A stretch of DNA of 64,000 nt from Hymenobacter glacieicola (GTDB lineage Bacteria > Bacteroidota > Bacteroidia > Cytophagales > Hymenobacteraceae). Where the stretch lies: positions 397,317-461,316 of the forward strand of contig NZ_BMGS01000005.1 in assembly GCF_014640315.1 (NCBI RefSeq), read 5' to 3'. The translations under genes and the position numbers were made by a program. Positions 9,190-16,922 of this stretch are shown piece by piece (the first letter of the stretch is position 1; every line of letters starts with the position of its first letter). The notes beneath the pieces were generated by a model. That model did no database searches and was not told where the DNA came from. It saw only the letters and a list, made by a program, of their open reading frames with translations.

Positions 9190-9762
9190 CTATGGTTGGA
9201 GCTGCTGACTAAGTTGTTGAATTTGCTGTTCGGAAGCCGCAGAGGCCTTAGTACCTGCTGCCGCCCCTGCGGCCCGCTCCGCTAGCAGATCAGTGAGCTG
9301 CCGGAGCTGCTCGAGGCGCTGGCTGGTACGCTGCAGCTCTGGGGTTAGGGCTATAACGTTGGCAGTAGCAGGAATTTCGATTACAGTGGGTTTCGAGCCG
9401 GTGGTTACCTCATCATGACGCTCAATGGCTTCGGCCGTCATCATGTCGTCGCGGTAAAGTACCACGTCGCCTTGCATATTTACGGCTTTGCCATCGGCTA
9501 GGCGGCGCCGGGAGCCGTTCTTGCTAATCAGGGTACCATCGGGCTGCAGCGTCTGGCCGTTGCTGAAACGCAAAGGGCTAGTCAGGGGCGTGACTTTCCC
9601 CGCTTGCAGGCGGTATATCTTGCCATTACGAACGAAGGCTCCGTCTTTCAGCGTAGCCGCCGTTGTCGAGGTAGTAGTTTGGGCAACCGCGGAAAAAGCA
9701 CTGCCCCCTGACAACAGGGCGGCCAGTACGAGGGAACGAAGGAGCATAGCGGAAGAGAACAT
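9190..9762 (-). CDS. Secreted DUF6799-type protein
   Basis: Exported protein of about 190 residues. The signal peptide is MFSSAMLLRSLVLAALLSGG...AVAQ; the ATG at 9747 would also keep it. The mature part has two similar half-repeats of the DUF6799 type, one around KDGAFVRNGKIYRLQAG and one around LADGKAVNMQGDVVLYRD. A coiled-coil, Gln-rich C-terminus (LEQLRQLTDLLAERA, QQIQQLSQQLQ) follows. The function of the family is unknown. It is followed by a strong terminator and looks monocistronic. Confidence 0.75.
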   Translation of the reverse strand: MFSSAMLLRSLVLAALLSGGSAFSAVAQTTTSTTAATLKDGAFVRNGKIYRLQAGKVTPLTSPLRFSNGQTLQPDGTLISKNGSRRRLADGKAVNMQGDVVLYRDDMMTAEAIERHDEVTTGSKPTVIEIPATANVIALTPELQRTSQRLEQLRQLTDLLAERAAGAAAGTKASAASEQQIQQLSQQLQP

Positions 9763-9845
9763 AGAAAGCTTGGGAAAAGGAAAGAGCGAGAAATACGCTA
9801 GCATACGGGGTAGCCCTCCTTTATGGCCAACCTCTGCGCCGTAGC

Positions 9846-10274
9846 CTAGGCGCTGTCGAGATGCTGGCGGCTGTGAAGCCAATGGATGGCCGCTTCTTCC
9901 GTGGCAAAGAGCCGAACGTGGGCAAGGTCGCTGAAGACCATGGGCGAGCCAGTTTGCTGCTCCTCGGGGCTGAGTTGCGCGGCTGAAACCAGGAATGCCA
10001 GATAAACCCGGCCATGCAGAACGGCAGCTACGCGCGGCATAAACTGAGTCAGGACCCAGTGGGTGTCGTCCTCACTGGCTGGGCCCCGGCCCCGCGAATC
10101 AGCCAGCCAATACCGGGTAGATGCCGGCCGCGCTAGGGTTAAGGCAGCCTCATAGCTTTGCTGCAGCTCCGCAGCCGAAACAGGCCGCGTCCAGCGGATG
10201 ATCAGCACTCCTAGCTCATCCCGGCGGTGAAACTCCACGTAATCGGCGGCGGTAGGGGGTGGGGCTGAGGGCAT
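9846..10274 (-). CDS. Hypothetical protein, possibly STAS/SpoIIAA-like
   Basis: A cytoplasmic protein of 142 residues that I do not recognise firmly. It begins VEFHRRDELGVLIIRW. The alternation of short strands and helices, with a central YWLADSRGRGPASEDDTHWV, recalls the STAS/SpoIIAA-like single-domain proteins common in Hymenobacter, but this is a guess from the pattern. There are no catalytic motifs, signal peptide or membrane segments. Confidence 0.6.
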   Translation of the reverse strand: MPSAPPPTAADYVEFHRRDELGVLIIRWTRPVSAAELQQSYEAALTLARPASTRYWLADSRGRGPASEDDTHWVLTQFMPRVAAVLHGRVYLAFLVSAAQLSPEEQQTGSPMVFSDLAHVRLFATEEAAIHWLHSRQHLDSA

Positions 10275-10492
10275 AGTAGGGAGGAGTAGGTAAACGGAAA
10301 ATATACGACGTACAGCAAACCACTTATCGGCTGTGTCGGCGGCTCGGCCTATAGCTTACTGAGGGTATAATACAAACCAAAGGCGTTGGTTGCATACGAT
10401 AACGCAAGCAAAAGGGCCTGCGTAAGCGGACGGCCCGGCAAGGACAATTCAGTAAAAGTACGGCGCTGCTGCCCTACCGGCTGTAAGGGAGC

Positions 10493-10500
10493 TACCTTTG
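10493..10500 (+). promoter_or_regulatory. -7 box of the MFS transporter gene
   Basis: A perfect TACCTTTG ends 30 bases before ATG 10531. The TTG expected about 20 bases further upstream is only partly matched. Confidence 0.6.
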
Positions 10501-10530
10501 CCCGCTCGCTGGTTTTCGCTTTCCTGTTCT

Positions 10531-11835
10531 ATGTCCGCTTCTGCTGCTACCCCTCGTCACGATCCTTACGCCGCCCTGCGCATTCCTGATTTTCGGCGGT
10601 TGATTTCTGCCCGCGCCGCCATGGTCATGGCCACGCAGATTCAAGGGGTAGTAGTGAGCTGGCAGATGTTCAAGCTCACCAATGATCCGCTGGCCCTGGG
10701 CCTGATTGGGCTGGCCGAAGCCATTCCCAGCATTGTGGTATCCTTGTACGCTGGCCACGTAGCCGACTCTGTACGCCGCAAAAACATCATCGTGTCGGCG
10801 GTGGCGGTGCTGCTGCTTTGCTCGGTTTCCCTGTGGCTGTTGTCGCGGCCGGCGGGGCTGGCTTTGTTGCAGAAAGATGCTTTCTACACTCTACCTCTGT
10901 ACGCGGTTATCTTCGTGAGCGGCATTGCCCGGGGCTTTTTGGGGCCAGCCCTGTTCTCGTTTATGCCTCAGCTGCTCCCCGACCGGCAAGTGCTGTCCAA
11001 TGCCATTACCTGGAATAGTACTACTTGGCAGGCGTCGTCCGTAATTGGGCCGGCTATTGGGGGCCTGATTGTGGGGCTGGCTGGCCGGCACCAGACCAAC
11101 GTTGGTATTTCCACGGCCTACGCCGTGGATGCTGTTCTGATGGCCGTAGCCCTGAGCATTTTTATTAGCATTGCGGGCCGGCCCTTACCGGTGCGGGAGG
11201 GCGAAAAGCTCAGCCTAAAGGAAAGCCTGCTAAGTGGGGTGCAGTTCATCTTCGGCAACCAACTGGTGCTGGCGGCCCTGTCGTTGGATTTGTTTGCGGT
11301 GCTGTTTGGCGGAGCCGTGGCCCTATTGCCCATCTTTGCCGATGATATTCTCAAGGTAGGAGCTGAGGGGCTAGGATACCTGCGCGCCGCGCCGGCCGTG
11401 GGTTCGGTGCTGATGGCCATGAGCCTCACCTACTTTCCCATTCGGAAGTGGGCCGGGCGCAAGCTGCTGTGGGCCGTAGCCGGGTTTGGCCTGGCTACCA
11501 TCGGCTTTGCCTTGTCCACCAACTTCTGGCTTTCCCTGGGGCTGCTGTTCCTGACCGGTGTCTTTGATTCCGTGTCGGTGATTGTGCGCTCTACCCTGCT
11601 GCACACGTTCACGCCGGAGCACATGAAGGGCCGGGTATCGGCCGTAAACAACATCTTCATCGGCTCGTCCAATGAAATTGGCTCCTTTGAGTCGGGAGCC
11701 GCGGCCAAACTGCTGGGAGTGGTCAACTCCGTGGTTTTCGGCGGCGCCATGACGTTGGTTGTCGTGGCAGTTACGGCCCTAAAAGCCAATAAGCTGCGCC
11801 AGCTAGACCTGACGCCCCAGCCCCAAAAAGCGTAG
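10531..11835 (+). CDS. MFS transporter, EntS/MFS_3-like exporter
   Basis: Integral inner-membrane transporter of 434 residues with about 12 hydrophobic segments, of the major facilitator superfamily. The N-terminus RHDPYAALRIPDFRRLISAR followed by QIQGVVVSWQ, and the loop AGHVADSVRRKNII (motif A), are typical of the MFS_3 group that includes the enterobactin exporter EntS. The substrate cannot be predicted; export of a small metabolite or drug is likely. The start is ATG 10531 rather than the TTG at 10498, because that TTG lies inside the promoter box. Confidence 0.88.
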   Translation: MSASAATPRHDPYAALRIPDFRRLISARAAMVMATQIQGVVVSWQMFKLTNDPLALGLIGLAEAIPSIVVSLYAGHVADSVRRKNIIVSAVAVLLLCSVSLWLLSRPAGLALLQKDAFYTLPLYAVIFVSGIARGFLGPALFSFMPQLLPDRQVLSNAITWNSTTWQASSVIGPAIGGLIVGLAGRHQTNVGISTAYAVDAVLMAVALSIFISIAGRPLPVREGEKLSLKESLLSGVQFIFGNQLVLAALSLDLFAVLFGGAVALLPIFADDILKVGAEGLGYLRAAPAVGSVLMAMSLTYFPIRKWAGRKLLWAVAGFGLATIGFALSTNFWLSLGLLFLTGVFDSVSVIVRSTLLHTFTPEHMKGRVSAVNNIFIGSSNEIGSFESGAAAKLLGVVNSVVFGGAMTLVVVAVTALKANKLRQLDLTPQPQKA

Positions 11836-11856
11836 CTGACAAGCTAGTTGCTGCGC

Positions 11857-11895
11857 AAAAAAGCCCGCCCGAACTATATTCGGGCGGGCTTTTTT
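11857..11895. terminator. Bidirectional terminator between convergent genes
   Basis: A perfect stem AAAAAAGCCCGCCCGAA against its complement with a five-base loop. It has an A-run on one side and a T-run on the other, so it can work on both strands. Confidence 0.9.
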
Positions 11896-11914
11896 GTGGA
11901 TACTAATGGGCCGG

Positions 11915-12667
11915 TTACTGCTGAAAGGCTTGTTTCTTCTCCTGAGGGCAGATGGGGTCCGGCTTCATTTCCAGAATTTTCTCAACCACCAATCCTTCCT
12001 CGGCGCTACCGCTCGGGCTTTGCACCGTAGCCAGTACCCGCACAAAAACGGCCTGGCCATCGTCCTTGCGGGTGGTAGTGTAGCGGCGCTGCAAATCAGC
12101 GGTAAGCCCGGTCGGCGCTATGGTGTAGCGCTTATCCGACCCGCATTCAATCAGGCTGGCGGCATTGGCCTGGTACGTGAACTTGCCCGTAAACTCCCGG
12201 CGAGTACCGGCGGCGCTCAGGTCGCTGTTGGCCGTGCGGTTCAGGGTGTAGTCCTGGTTATTTGCCTGCATGGGCTTGCCCGTAGCATCCAGCAAGCGCA
12301 ACGACTCGTCCGCTTCCACGGAGTAGCGCCGGGCCGGGTCGTTGCCGCTGGGCTCCAGAGTAACCACCTGCCCGCGCACCCGCCACGGGCCCCGGCGGTA
12401 ATTAACCGGCGAGGTGCGCCCAAGGTAGGTTTCCTGCAACTCGTACAGGCTATCGGGCCGGAGGGTGAGGCGGGTGGCAATGCCCTGGCAGTCGTTGCAA
12501 GGCATGGTATCGGCGTAGATACCAGCTAGGGGCAGGGTAGCGGCGCCGGCGTCTTTATCAGCGGCTGCATTTTCAGAGCCCGTGCTAAAGGGCTGCTCCC
12601 GGCCCTGGCAGGAGGCCAACAGACACAAACCACTGGCTGCAATTAAAAGGGAGTGAGAGAAAGTCAT
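11915..12667 (-). CDS. NlpE-like lipoprotein
   Basis: Predicted lipoprotein of 250 residues. The start MTFSHSLLIAASGLCLLASC gives a lipobox with the acylated Cys at about residue 20. The N-terminal domain matches the copper-resistance/NlpE type: GIYADTMPCNDCQGIATRL with its C-x-x-C pair, then TLRPDSLYELQETYLG. In E. coli NlpE senses surface contact and envelope stress; here the role is inferred. The C-terminal half (about 150-250) is less conserved and includes another Cys pair, C173 and C240, by my approximate count. It is convergent with the MFS gene. Confidence 0.78.
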   Translation of the reverse strand: MTFSHSLLIAASGLCLLASCQGREQPFSTGSENAAADKDAGAATLPLAGIYADTMPCNDCQGIATRLTLRPDSLYELQETYLGRTSPVNYRRGPWRVRGQVVTLEPSGNDPARRYSVEADESLRLLDATGKPMQANNQDYTLNRTANSDLSAAGTRREFTGKFTYQANAASLIECGSDKRYTIAPTGLTADLQRRYTTTRKDDGQAVFVRVLATVQSPSGSAEEGLVVEKILEMKPDPICPQEKKQAFQQ

Positions 12668-12821
12668 ATGGCAGAACATATAGGGAGAGAATTTCCTACG
12701 CATCCTCGTTTCCAATAGATGCCAAATAATGGGGTTAGCCTAGATAATTGTATGAAATGTGGATAAGTCTGTGGATAACACAGGTCTTATGCACATTTTG
12801 AGTGGTTTACCTGTGCTTGAG

Positions 12822-13424
12822 TTAAGCCCGCATCGGGACTAACAGGAAGGTGCCTTGCAAACACCGGACAAAGCCGCGCCGCTGGTTGTCGCGGTTCAGA
12901 TCCTGCCGGTGATACTGGCCATTGAGTGAGGAAGCTCCTACCAGCAACATGGTGTAGCCCCGGCGGCGCACCAGGTAGCGGCCCAAGCCGGCCCCGGGCG
13001 CAGGCGCGAACTGCCCCCGAAATTGCTCTGCCGTGGCCCAGGCGGCTACCAGCGGCGCTGGGTCGGTGCCGGCGGCCTGGGCTTCGCGGTAAAGGGCAGC
13101 TAGGCGTACATCTGTGGTGTAGTGTTCTTCAGGTCGCAGACGCACCACCAGGTCGTGGGCTTGCCATAGGTGCTTCATGGCGTCCTTCTTCCACAGAATC
13201 TCCCCGCAGTGCCGGCAAATGTGCTCATCGGCCCGGCACACCAGTTGGTCCGGGGCGGGGCAAGGGGTAGTACTTACTGCCCGCTGCTCCCGTAGCACTT
13301 GCATCAGCGCCGAAAACAACTCGCCCTCGCTAACGCCATGCTTGTGACGAAGAATTTCAAGCGTATGCCGGCTGAGCATGCCAAAAGCGAGAATGTCGTG
13401 TAAGTCGGTGCGCAGAGCTAGCAT
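12822..13424 (-). CDS. Hypothetical protein with a C2H2-type zinc finger
   Basis: A protein of 200 residues that I do not recognise. Residues 70-90 contain C-x2-C-x11-H-x4-H (CRHCGEILWKKDAMKHLWQAH), the spacing of a C2H2 finger, which is uncommon in bacteria. The N-terminal 50 residues are helical (HTLEILRHKHGVSEGELFSAL). The C-terminus is basic (RYLVRRRGYTMLLVG, NRDNQRRGFVRC). There is no signal peptide or membrane helix, so nucleic-acid binding in the cytoplasm is possible but unproven. ATG 13424 is used; ATG 13379 would remove 15 residues without touching the finger. Confidence 0.65.
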   Translation of the reverse strand: MLALRTDLHDILAFGMLSRHTLEILRHKHGVSEGELFSALMQVLREQRAVSTTPCPAPDQLVCRADEHICRHCGEILWKKDAMKHLWQAHDLVVRLRPEEHYTTDVRLAALYREAQAAGTDPAPLVAAWATAEQFRGQFAPAPGAGLGRYLVRRRGYTMLLVGASSLNGQYHRQDLNRDNQRRGFVRCLQGTFLLVPMRA

Positions 13425-13478
13425 GGGAGTCTATAAGCTCGAAAGCAAGGCGGAGGTTCCGTGCGGCATGGGCAAAAG

Positions 13479-13509
13479 AAAAGCGCCGAAGCTCAGCCTC
13501 GACGCTTTT
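13479..13509 (-). terminator. Terminator after the alpha/beta-hydrolase gene
   Basis: The imperfect stem AAAAGCG...CGCTTTT with an inner CGA/TCG. It lies 25 bases after the stop codon of the minus-strand hydrolase. Confidence 0.6.
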
Positions 13510-13533
13510 GTCTGGTTTGGGAAGCGTACTGGA

Positions 13534-15018
13534 TTAGCGGCTGGCCTGGGCCGATTTAGGGGCTCGTTTGGCGGCCGGCTTAGGGGTAGTAGCCGTCTTA
13601 GCATCTGAGGTGGGCAAGGGCTGGGGCCGCTCCGTGTTGTCAAATATCCATTCCCGCACCGTCGTCAGGGTTTTGGGCGAGAAGGTGGGCGTCTGCTCCC
13701 CATTTACGAGGGGCCAGTCTTTCATTTCGGGCTGAAACCAGTGGTTAACGCCCGCCAGCTTTGCCGATTTCACTTTGGCGTTCTTCAGGCCCTGCTTCAG
13801 CGGGCCCATGTTCTGGCTGGGGTCCACCTGCAAATCGTTGGAGCCGCCCAGCAGCAGCACCGGGCATTTCACGTCAGCCAGGCTGCGGGTAGGATCAAAA
13901 TCGAGGAAGTAGCGCGACCAAGGCGAGGTAAGCTGTACGGCGCGGGCCCGAGCCATGTGGGGGTCCATGTCGGTGTTGTTGAAGCGCAGCGTGGCGGCTA
14001 CCTTGCCGCGGGCTTGGTTGTCGTTGGGCGTCTGCCGAATGATTTCTACCATTTCCTTGTGCAGCTCCAGCGCGGCCTTCACCTGAGCCGGGTTAGAGCC
14101 AATCAGGCGCATAATTTCCACTTGCTGCCGCAGAATCACGTCGCGGCCCGGAATCCCGTAGCCCGACAGCGCCACCACGAAGGCCGGGGTAGCGGGCTGC
14201 TGCTCAGCGGCGGCCAGCAGCGCCACGTTGGCGCCCTCGCCGTGCCCGATCAGGCCAATGTAGCGCTGGTCGATGAGGGGCTTAGCCCGCAGGTACACCA
14301 TGGCAGCCTGGGCGTCCGTCACCAGGTCCACGGTGGTAGTAGTGAAATGGTTGCCCTGAGACTTGCCCACGCCCCGGTCATCGAAGCGCAGCACGGCAAT
14401 ACCACGGCGGGTAAGATGGTCGGCCAAGGACCCGAACATGCGGTAGTCCTGCTGCTCCACGTCGCGGTTCTGGGGGCCATTGTCGGAGAGCAGCACCACA
14501 GCTGGGAAAGGGCCCGGCCCGGCCGGAATGGTGAGCGTACCAGCCAGGGCCAAATCAGCTTTGGTGTTCAGGAATTTAACTTCTTCCTCCCGGTAGGGCG
14601 GGGTGAGGCGGGGCTTGCTGGCGGCCACGGGCTGGGTTGCCGGCTTCAGGCGGGTAAGTGTAAGCGGGGCCGTGAGGCCGGGCTGCGACCAAGTGCCCTG
14701 AAACGTGGCGCCTCCGTCCTTTACTTTGCCCACAAACTTGCTGCCGGCCTGCTCAATGCTCACGGTAATGTCGCTGCCCTTCAAGGTCACCTCGGCCGGC
14801 ATGCGGCTGATGCGCTGCTGGGGCGCATCAAGCGCCGCGTAGTAGGTGCCATTGGACAAAGGAACCAGGGTAATAATCAGCGTCAGCTGACCGCCCGGCA
14901 CCTTCAACGGGCCTTTCCACTGTCCGTTCAACGGGGGCTGGTCGGCGGCCGCCAGAGAGGCCAGCGGTAACCAATATAGTAGCCAAAGCAGGAAAAGTGC
15001 GGGTAGGGTTTTCTTCAT
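13534..15018 (-). CDS. Exported alpha/beta-hydrolase-fold protein with the nucleophile Ser replaced
   Basis: Exported protein of 494 residues: signal peptide (1-25), an N-terminal beta domain (about 30-125), an alpha/beta-hydrolase fold (about 145-465) and a Lys/Ala-rich tail. The hydrolase core shows FPAVVLLSDNGPQNRD, RFDDRGVGKS and the nucleophile elbow IGLIGHGEGAN. In related peptidase/esterase proteins this elbow is G-H-S-E-G; here residue 260 is Gly (codon GGC, one base from AGC), while the candidate acid D395 (GGSNDLQVD) and His 426 (GVNHWFQ) remain. It is therefore either an inactive pseudoenzyme, an enzyme using another residue, or affected by a sequencing error. Confidence 0.85.
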   Translation of the reverse strand: MKKTLPALFLLWLLYWLPLASLAAADQPPLNGQWKGPLKVPGGQLTLIITLVPLSNGTYYAALDAPQQRISRMPAEVTLKGSDITVSIEQAGSKFVGKVKDGGATFQGTWSQPGLTAPLTLTRLKPATQPVAASKPRLTPPYREEEVKFLNTKADLALAGTLTIPAGPGPFPAVVLLSDNGPQNRDVEQQDYRMFGSLADHLTRRGIAVLRFDDRGVGKSQGNHFTTTTVDLVTDAQAAMVYLRAKPLIDQRYIGLIGHGEGANVALLAAAEQQPATPAFVVALSGYGIPGRDVILRQQVEIMRLIGSNPAQVKAALELHKEMVEIIRQTPNDNQARGKVAATLRFNNTDMDPHMARARAVQLTSPWSRYFLDFDPTRSLADVKCPVLLLGGSNDLQVDPSQNMGPLKQGLKNAKVKSAKLAGVNHWFQPEMKDWPLVNGEQTPTFSPKTLTTVREWIFDNTERPQPLPTSDAKTATTPKPAAKRAPKSAQASR

Positions 15019-15186
15019 AAAATGAAAGTCAACAGGGGTATTTTACCGCTTAGCGCGCAGACTAGGTATGAAAATATCAAACTTGACGCATACATGCCAA
15101 CCGGAGTTACGCCGGAAGCCGCAGAAAGGGATTGGCGGTAGTGAGAAGGGCTAAAATTTTTTAGCGCCTTGGCCGTATTGTCCTGT

Positions 15187-15215
15187 TTGAAAGTATATAG
15201 CGCATGCTATATTTA
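15187..15215 (+). promoter_or_regulatory. Possible promoter of the SGNH hydrolase gene
   Basis: TTG (15187-15189), an 18-base spacer and TATATTTA (one mismatch to TAnnTTTG). It would give a leader of about 90 bases. Confidence 0.35.
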
Positions 15216-15310
15216 TTTTGGGCCTGGCTTGGCTGCTTGGGGTATAGAAAATAAGGCGGGTGCTTTGCGGGCGCCGGGTTACCTTGCCGTATTCCTTATC
15301 TTTTCTGCTG

Positions 15311-16003
15311 ATGGCTTACTGTGTTTTGCGCCGAGTACGTGCCGGTGCGTTCCTGCTGTTTTTAACCGTTGCTACCCGCAGCGGCTGGGCGCAAATCACT
15401 CCCGTCAACCCGGCGCAATGGACCCAGGAACTGCGCGCCTTCGCCCGGCAGGATAGCCTGACGCCCCCGCCCAAGCGACCTATTCTGTTCTACGGCAGCT
15501 CGTCCATTCGTAAGTGGGAAACGCTGCGGCAGGATTTTGCCGGCCGCCCCGTCCTGAACCGCGGCTTCGGCGGCTCCCGTTTCCCCGATGCCCTGTACTT
15601 CTTCGACCGGCTGGTGGCAGTCTACCAACCCCGGCAAGTGGTGCTCTACGAGGGCGACAACGACATTGGCTCCGGCGCTACCCCGCAGGAAGTGTTTCAG
15701 TCGTTTCTGGCCTTCGAGCAGCTCATGCAGCAGAAGCTACCCAAGGTGCCGCTGGTGTTCCTGGCCATCAAGCCCAGCCCCTCGCGCTGGGTGCTCTACC
15801 CCAAGGTGCAGGAAGCCAACCGCCTCATCCGGGAATACATTGAGCAGCACCCCAAACGCCTGCGCTACGTGAACGTGGCTACCCCCATGCTGGGCCCCAA
15901 CGGCCGGCCCCGCCCGGAACTGTTCGTATCCGACAGCCTCCACATGACGCCCGCCGGGTACGAGGTGTGGGAGGGGGTAGTGGGGAAGGCGTTGAAGCGG
16001 TAG
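15311..16003 (+). CDS. Secreted SGNH/GDSL-family hydrolase
   Basis: Exported lipase/esterase-like hydrolase of 230 residues. From ATG 15311 there is a signal peptide ending around RSGWAQ. The SGNH blocks are visible in order: block I ILFYGSSSIRKW (the usual GDS has become GSS, keeping the nucleophile Ser), block II NRGFGGSRF, block III EGDNDIGSG, and block V DSLHMTPAGY with the catalytic Asp and His. The length is typical. Such proteins often remove acetyl groups from carbohydrates, but the substrate is not evident here. The longer upstream frame (15260) is not needed for the signal peptide. Confidence 0.88.
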   Translation: MAYCVLRRVRAGAFLLFLTVATRSGWAQITPVNPAQWTQELRAFARQDSLTPPPKRPILFYGSSSIRKWETLRQDFAGRPVLNRGFGGSRFPDALYFFDRLVAVYQPRQVVLYEGDNDIGSGATPQEVFQSFLAFEQLMQQKLPKVPLVFLAIKPSPSRWVLYPKVQEANRLIREYIEQHPKRLRYVNVATPMLGPNGRPRPELFVSDSLHMTPAGYEVWEGVVGKALKR

Positions 16004-16016
16004 TACACTGGCGCGC

Positions 16017-16751
16017 TTATTTCTGAGAGGCAGCCAATTCAGCCAAGCCGGCTGGAGCTATGACAGTGAATTGCCCTTGCGCGGTGGTGAGCGTGTTGAT
16101 TTTGGTGAATCTGCCTTGGTAGTACCAGTAGAAGTCAGGCGAAATTGAGCCGGGCTGAGTAGAAAAGAATTTCTGCATCAGTTCCTGAGTCCTTTGCATC
16201 ATTTTCACAAACGACACCGGGTCATTCATCTGGTAAATAACCCCAATTCCTCTGGCCGGTAGACACACCACGGCCCCGTATTTCCCGATATATGCTTTGC
16301 CATTCTGCTCAGTATTGAGCAGGTAGGCAGCGGCATAATCGTCGTTTAAATACAAGCCAATGCTGAGGCTGTCACCAATAGGGCGGGAGGAAACCTCTAC
16401 TTGTTGCTTGCCCACGTTGTGGTGCCCGAGTGCAAAGGCCTCGTTCTCACTAATGCCCCAGGTAGTGAAGGTTGCTCTGTCAAGGCCTTTGAAAACAGTG
16501 CCCATGTCAAGCACTAAAACAGTGTAAGTGCCTTCAGCATCTATGCGCACTACGTTGTTGGCGGTGCCAATTTTGGCAAACGCCTGCTGCGGATATACCC
16601 GGACCATAATACGGTCCTTGACTGCCGCAAAGTTGGTGGCATCTACCTGGTCGGCTTTCGCTAACTGCGTGGCCGCTTCTTTCTTGTTGAATTGTGCTAG
16701 AGCCGGTGAAAAACTACCCAGCAGTAAAGCTAGCCCCAACAGTAAACGCAT
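16017..16751 (-). CDS. Secreted hypothetical protein
   Basis: A protein of 244 residues that I do not recognise. It has a signal peptide (MRLLLGLALLLGSFSPALAQ) and no membrane segments or Cys-rich regions in the mature part. Notable stretches are VRIDAEGTYTVLVLDMGTVF, FALGHHNVGKQQVEVSS and DFYWYYQGRFTKINTL. It is probably periplasmic or surface-exposed. It is convergent with the SGNH hydrolase, with only 13 bases between the stop codons and no terminator in between. Confidence 0.65.
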   Translation of the reverse strand: MRLLLGLALLLGSFSPALAQFNKKEAATQLAKADQVDATNFAAVKDRIMVRVYPQQAFAKIGTANNVVRIDAEGTYTVLVLDMGTVFKGLDRATFTTWGISENEAFALGHHNVGKQQVEVSSRPIGDSLSIGLYLNDDYAAAYLLNTEQNGKAYIGKYGAVVCLPARGIGVIYQMNDPVSFVKMMQRTQELMQKFFSTQPGSISPDFYWYYQGRFTKINTLTTAQGQFTVIAPAGLAELAASQK

Positions 16752-16856
16752 CAGGAAACGAAGAGAATATGATAATGAAGAATACGAGCAGCAAGGTAGA
16801 TATGAAATCTTCTTGGCTGAAAGCGTAGTTGTAAATTCTGTTGAACTCCCCCGCCG

Positions 16857-16864
16857 TACCTTCG
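16857..16864 (+). promoter_or_regulatory. Probable -7 box of uvrA
   Basis: TACCTTCG (one mismatch to TAnnTTTG) ends 58 bases before the uvrA ATG. No good -33 element is seen. Confidence 0.4.
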
Positions 16865-16922
16865 CTTGCCCAAACTACCCCGGCCGGAAACCAAACCCTA
16901 GCCCCGGGCTGTTAAACGACCT

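Noticed and set aside
13741..14970. 409-codon plus-strand open frame opposite the alpha/beta-hydrolase gene
   Set aside because: Antisense shadow; it has no signal or motif, whereas the minus strand has a signal peptide and hydrolase core.
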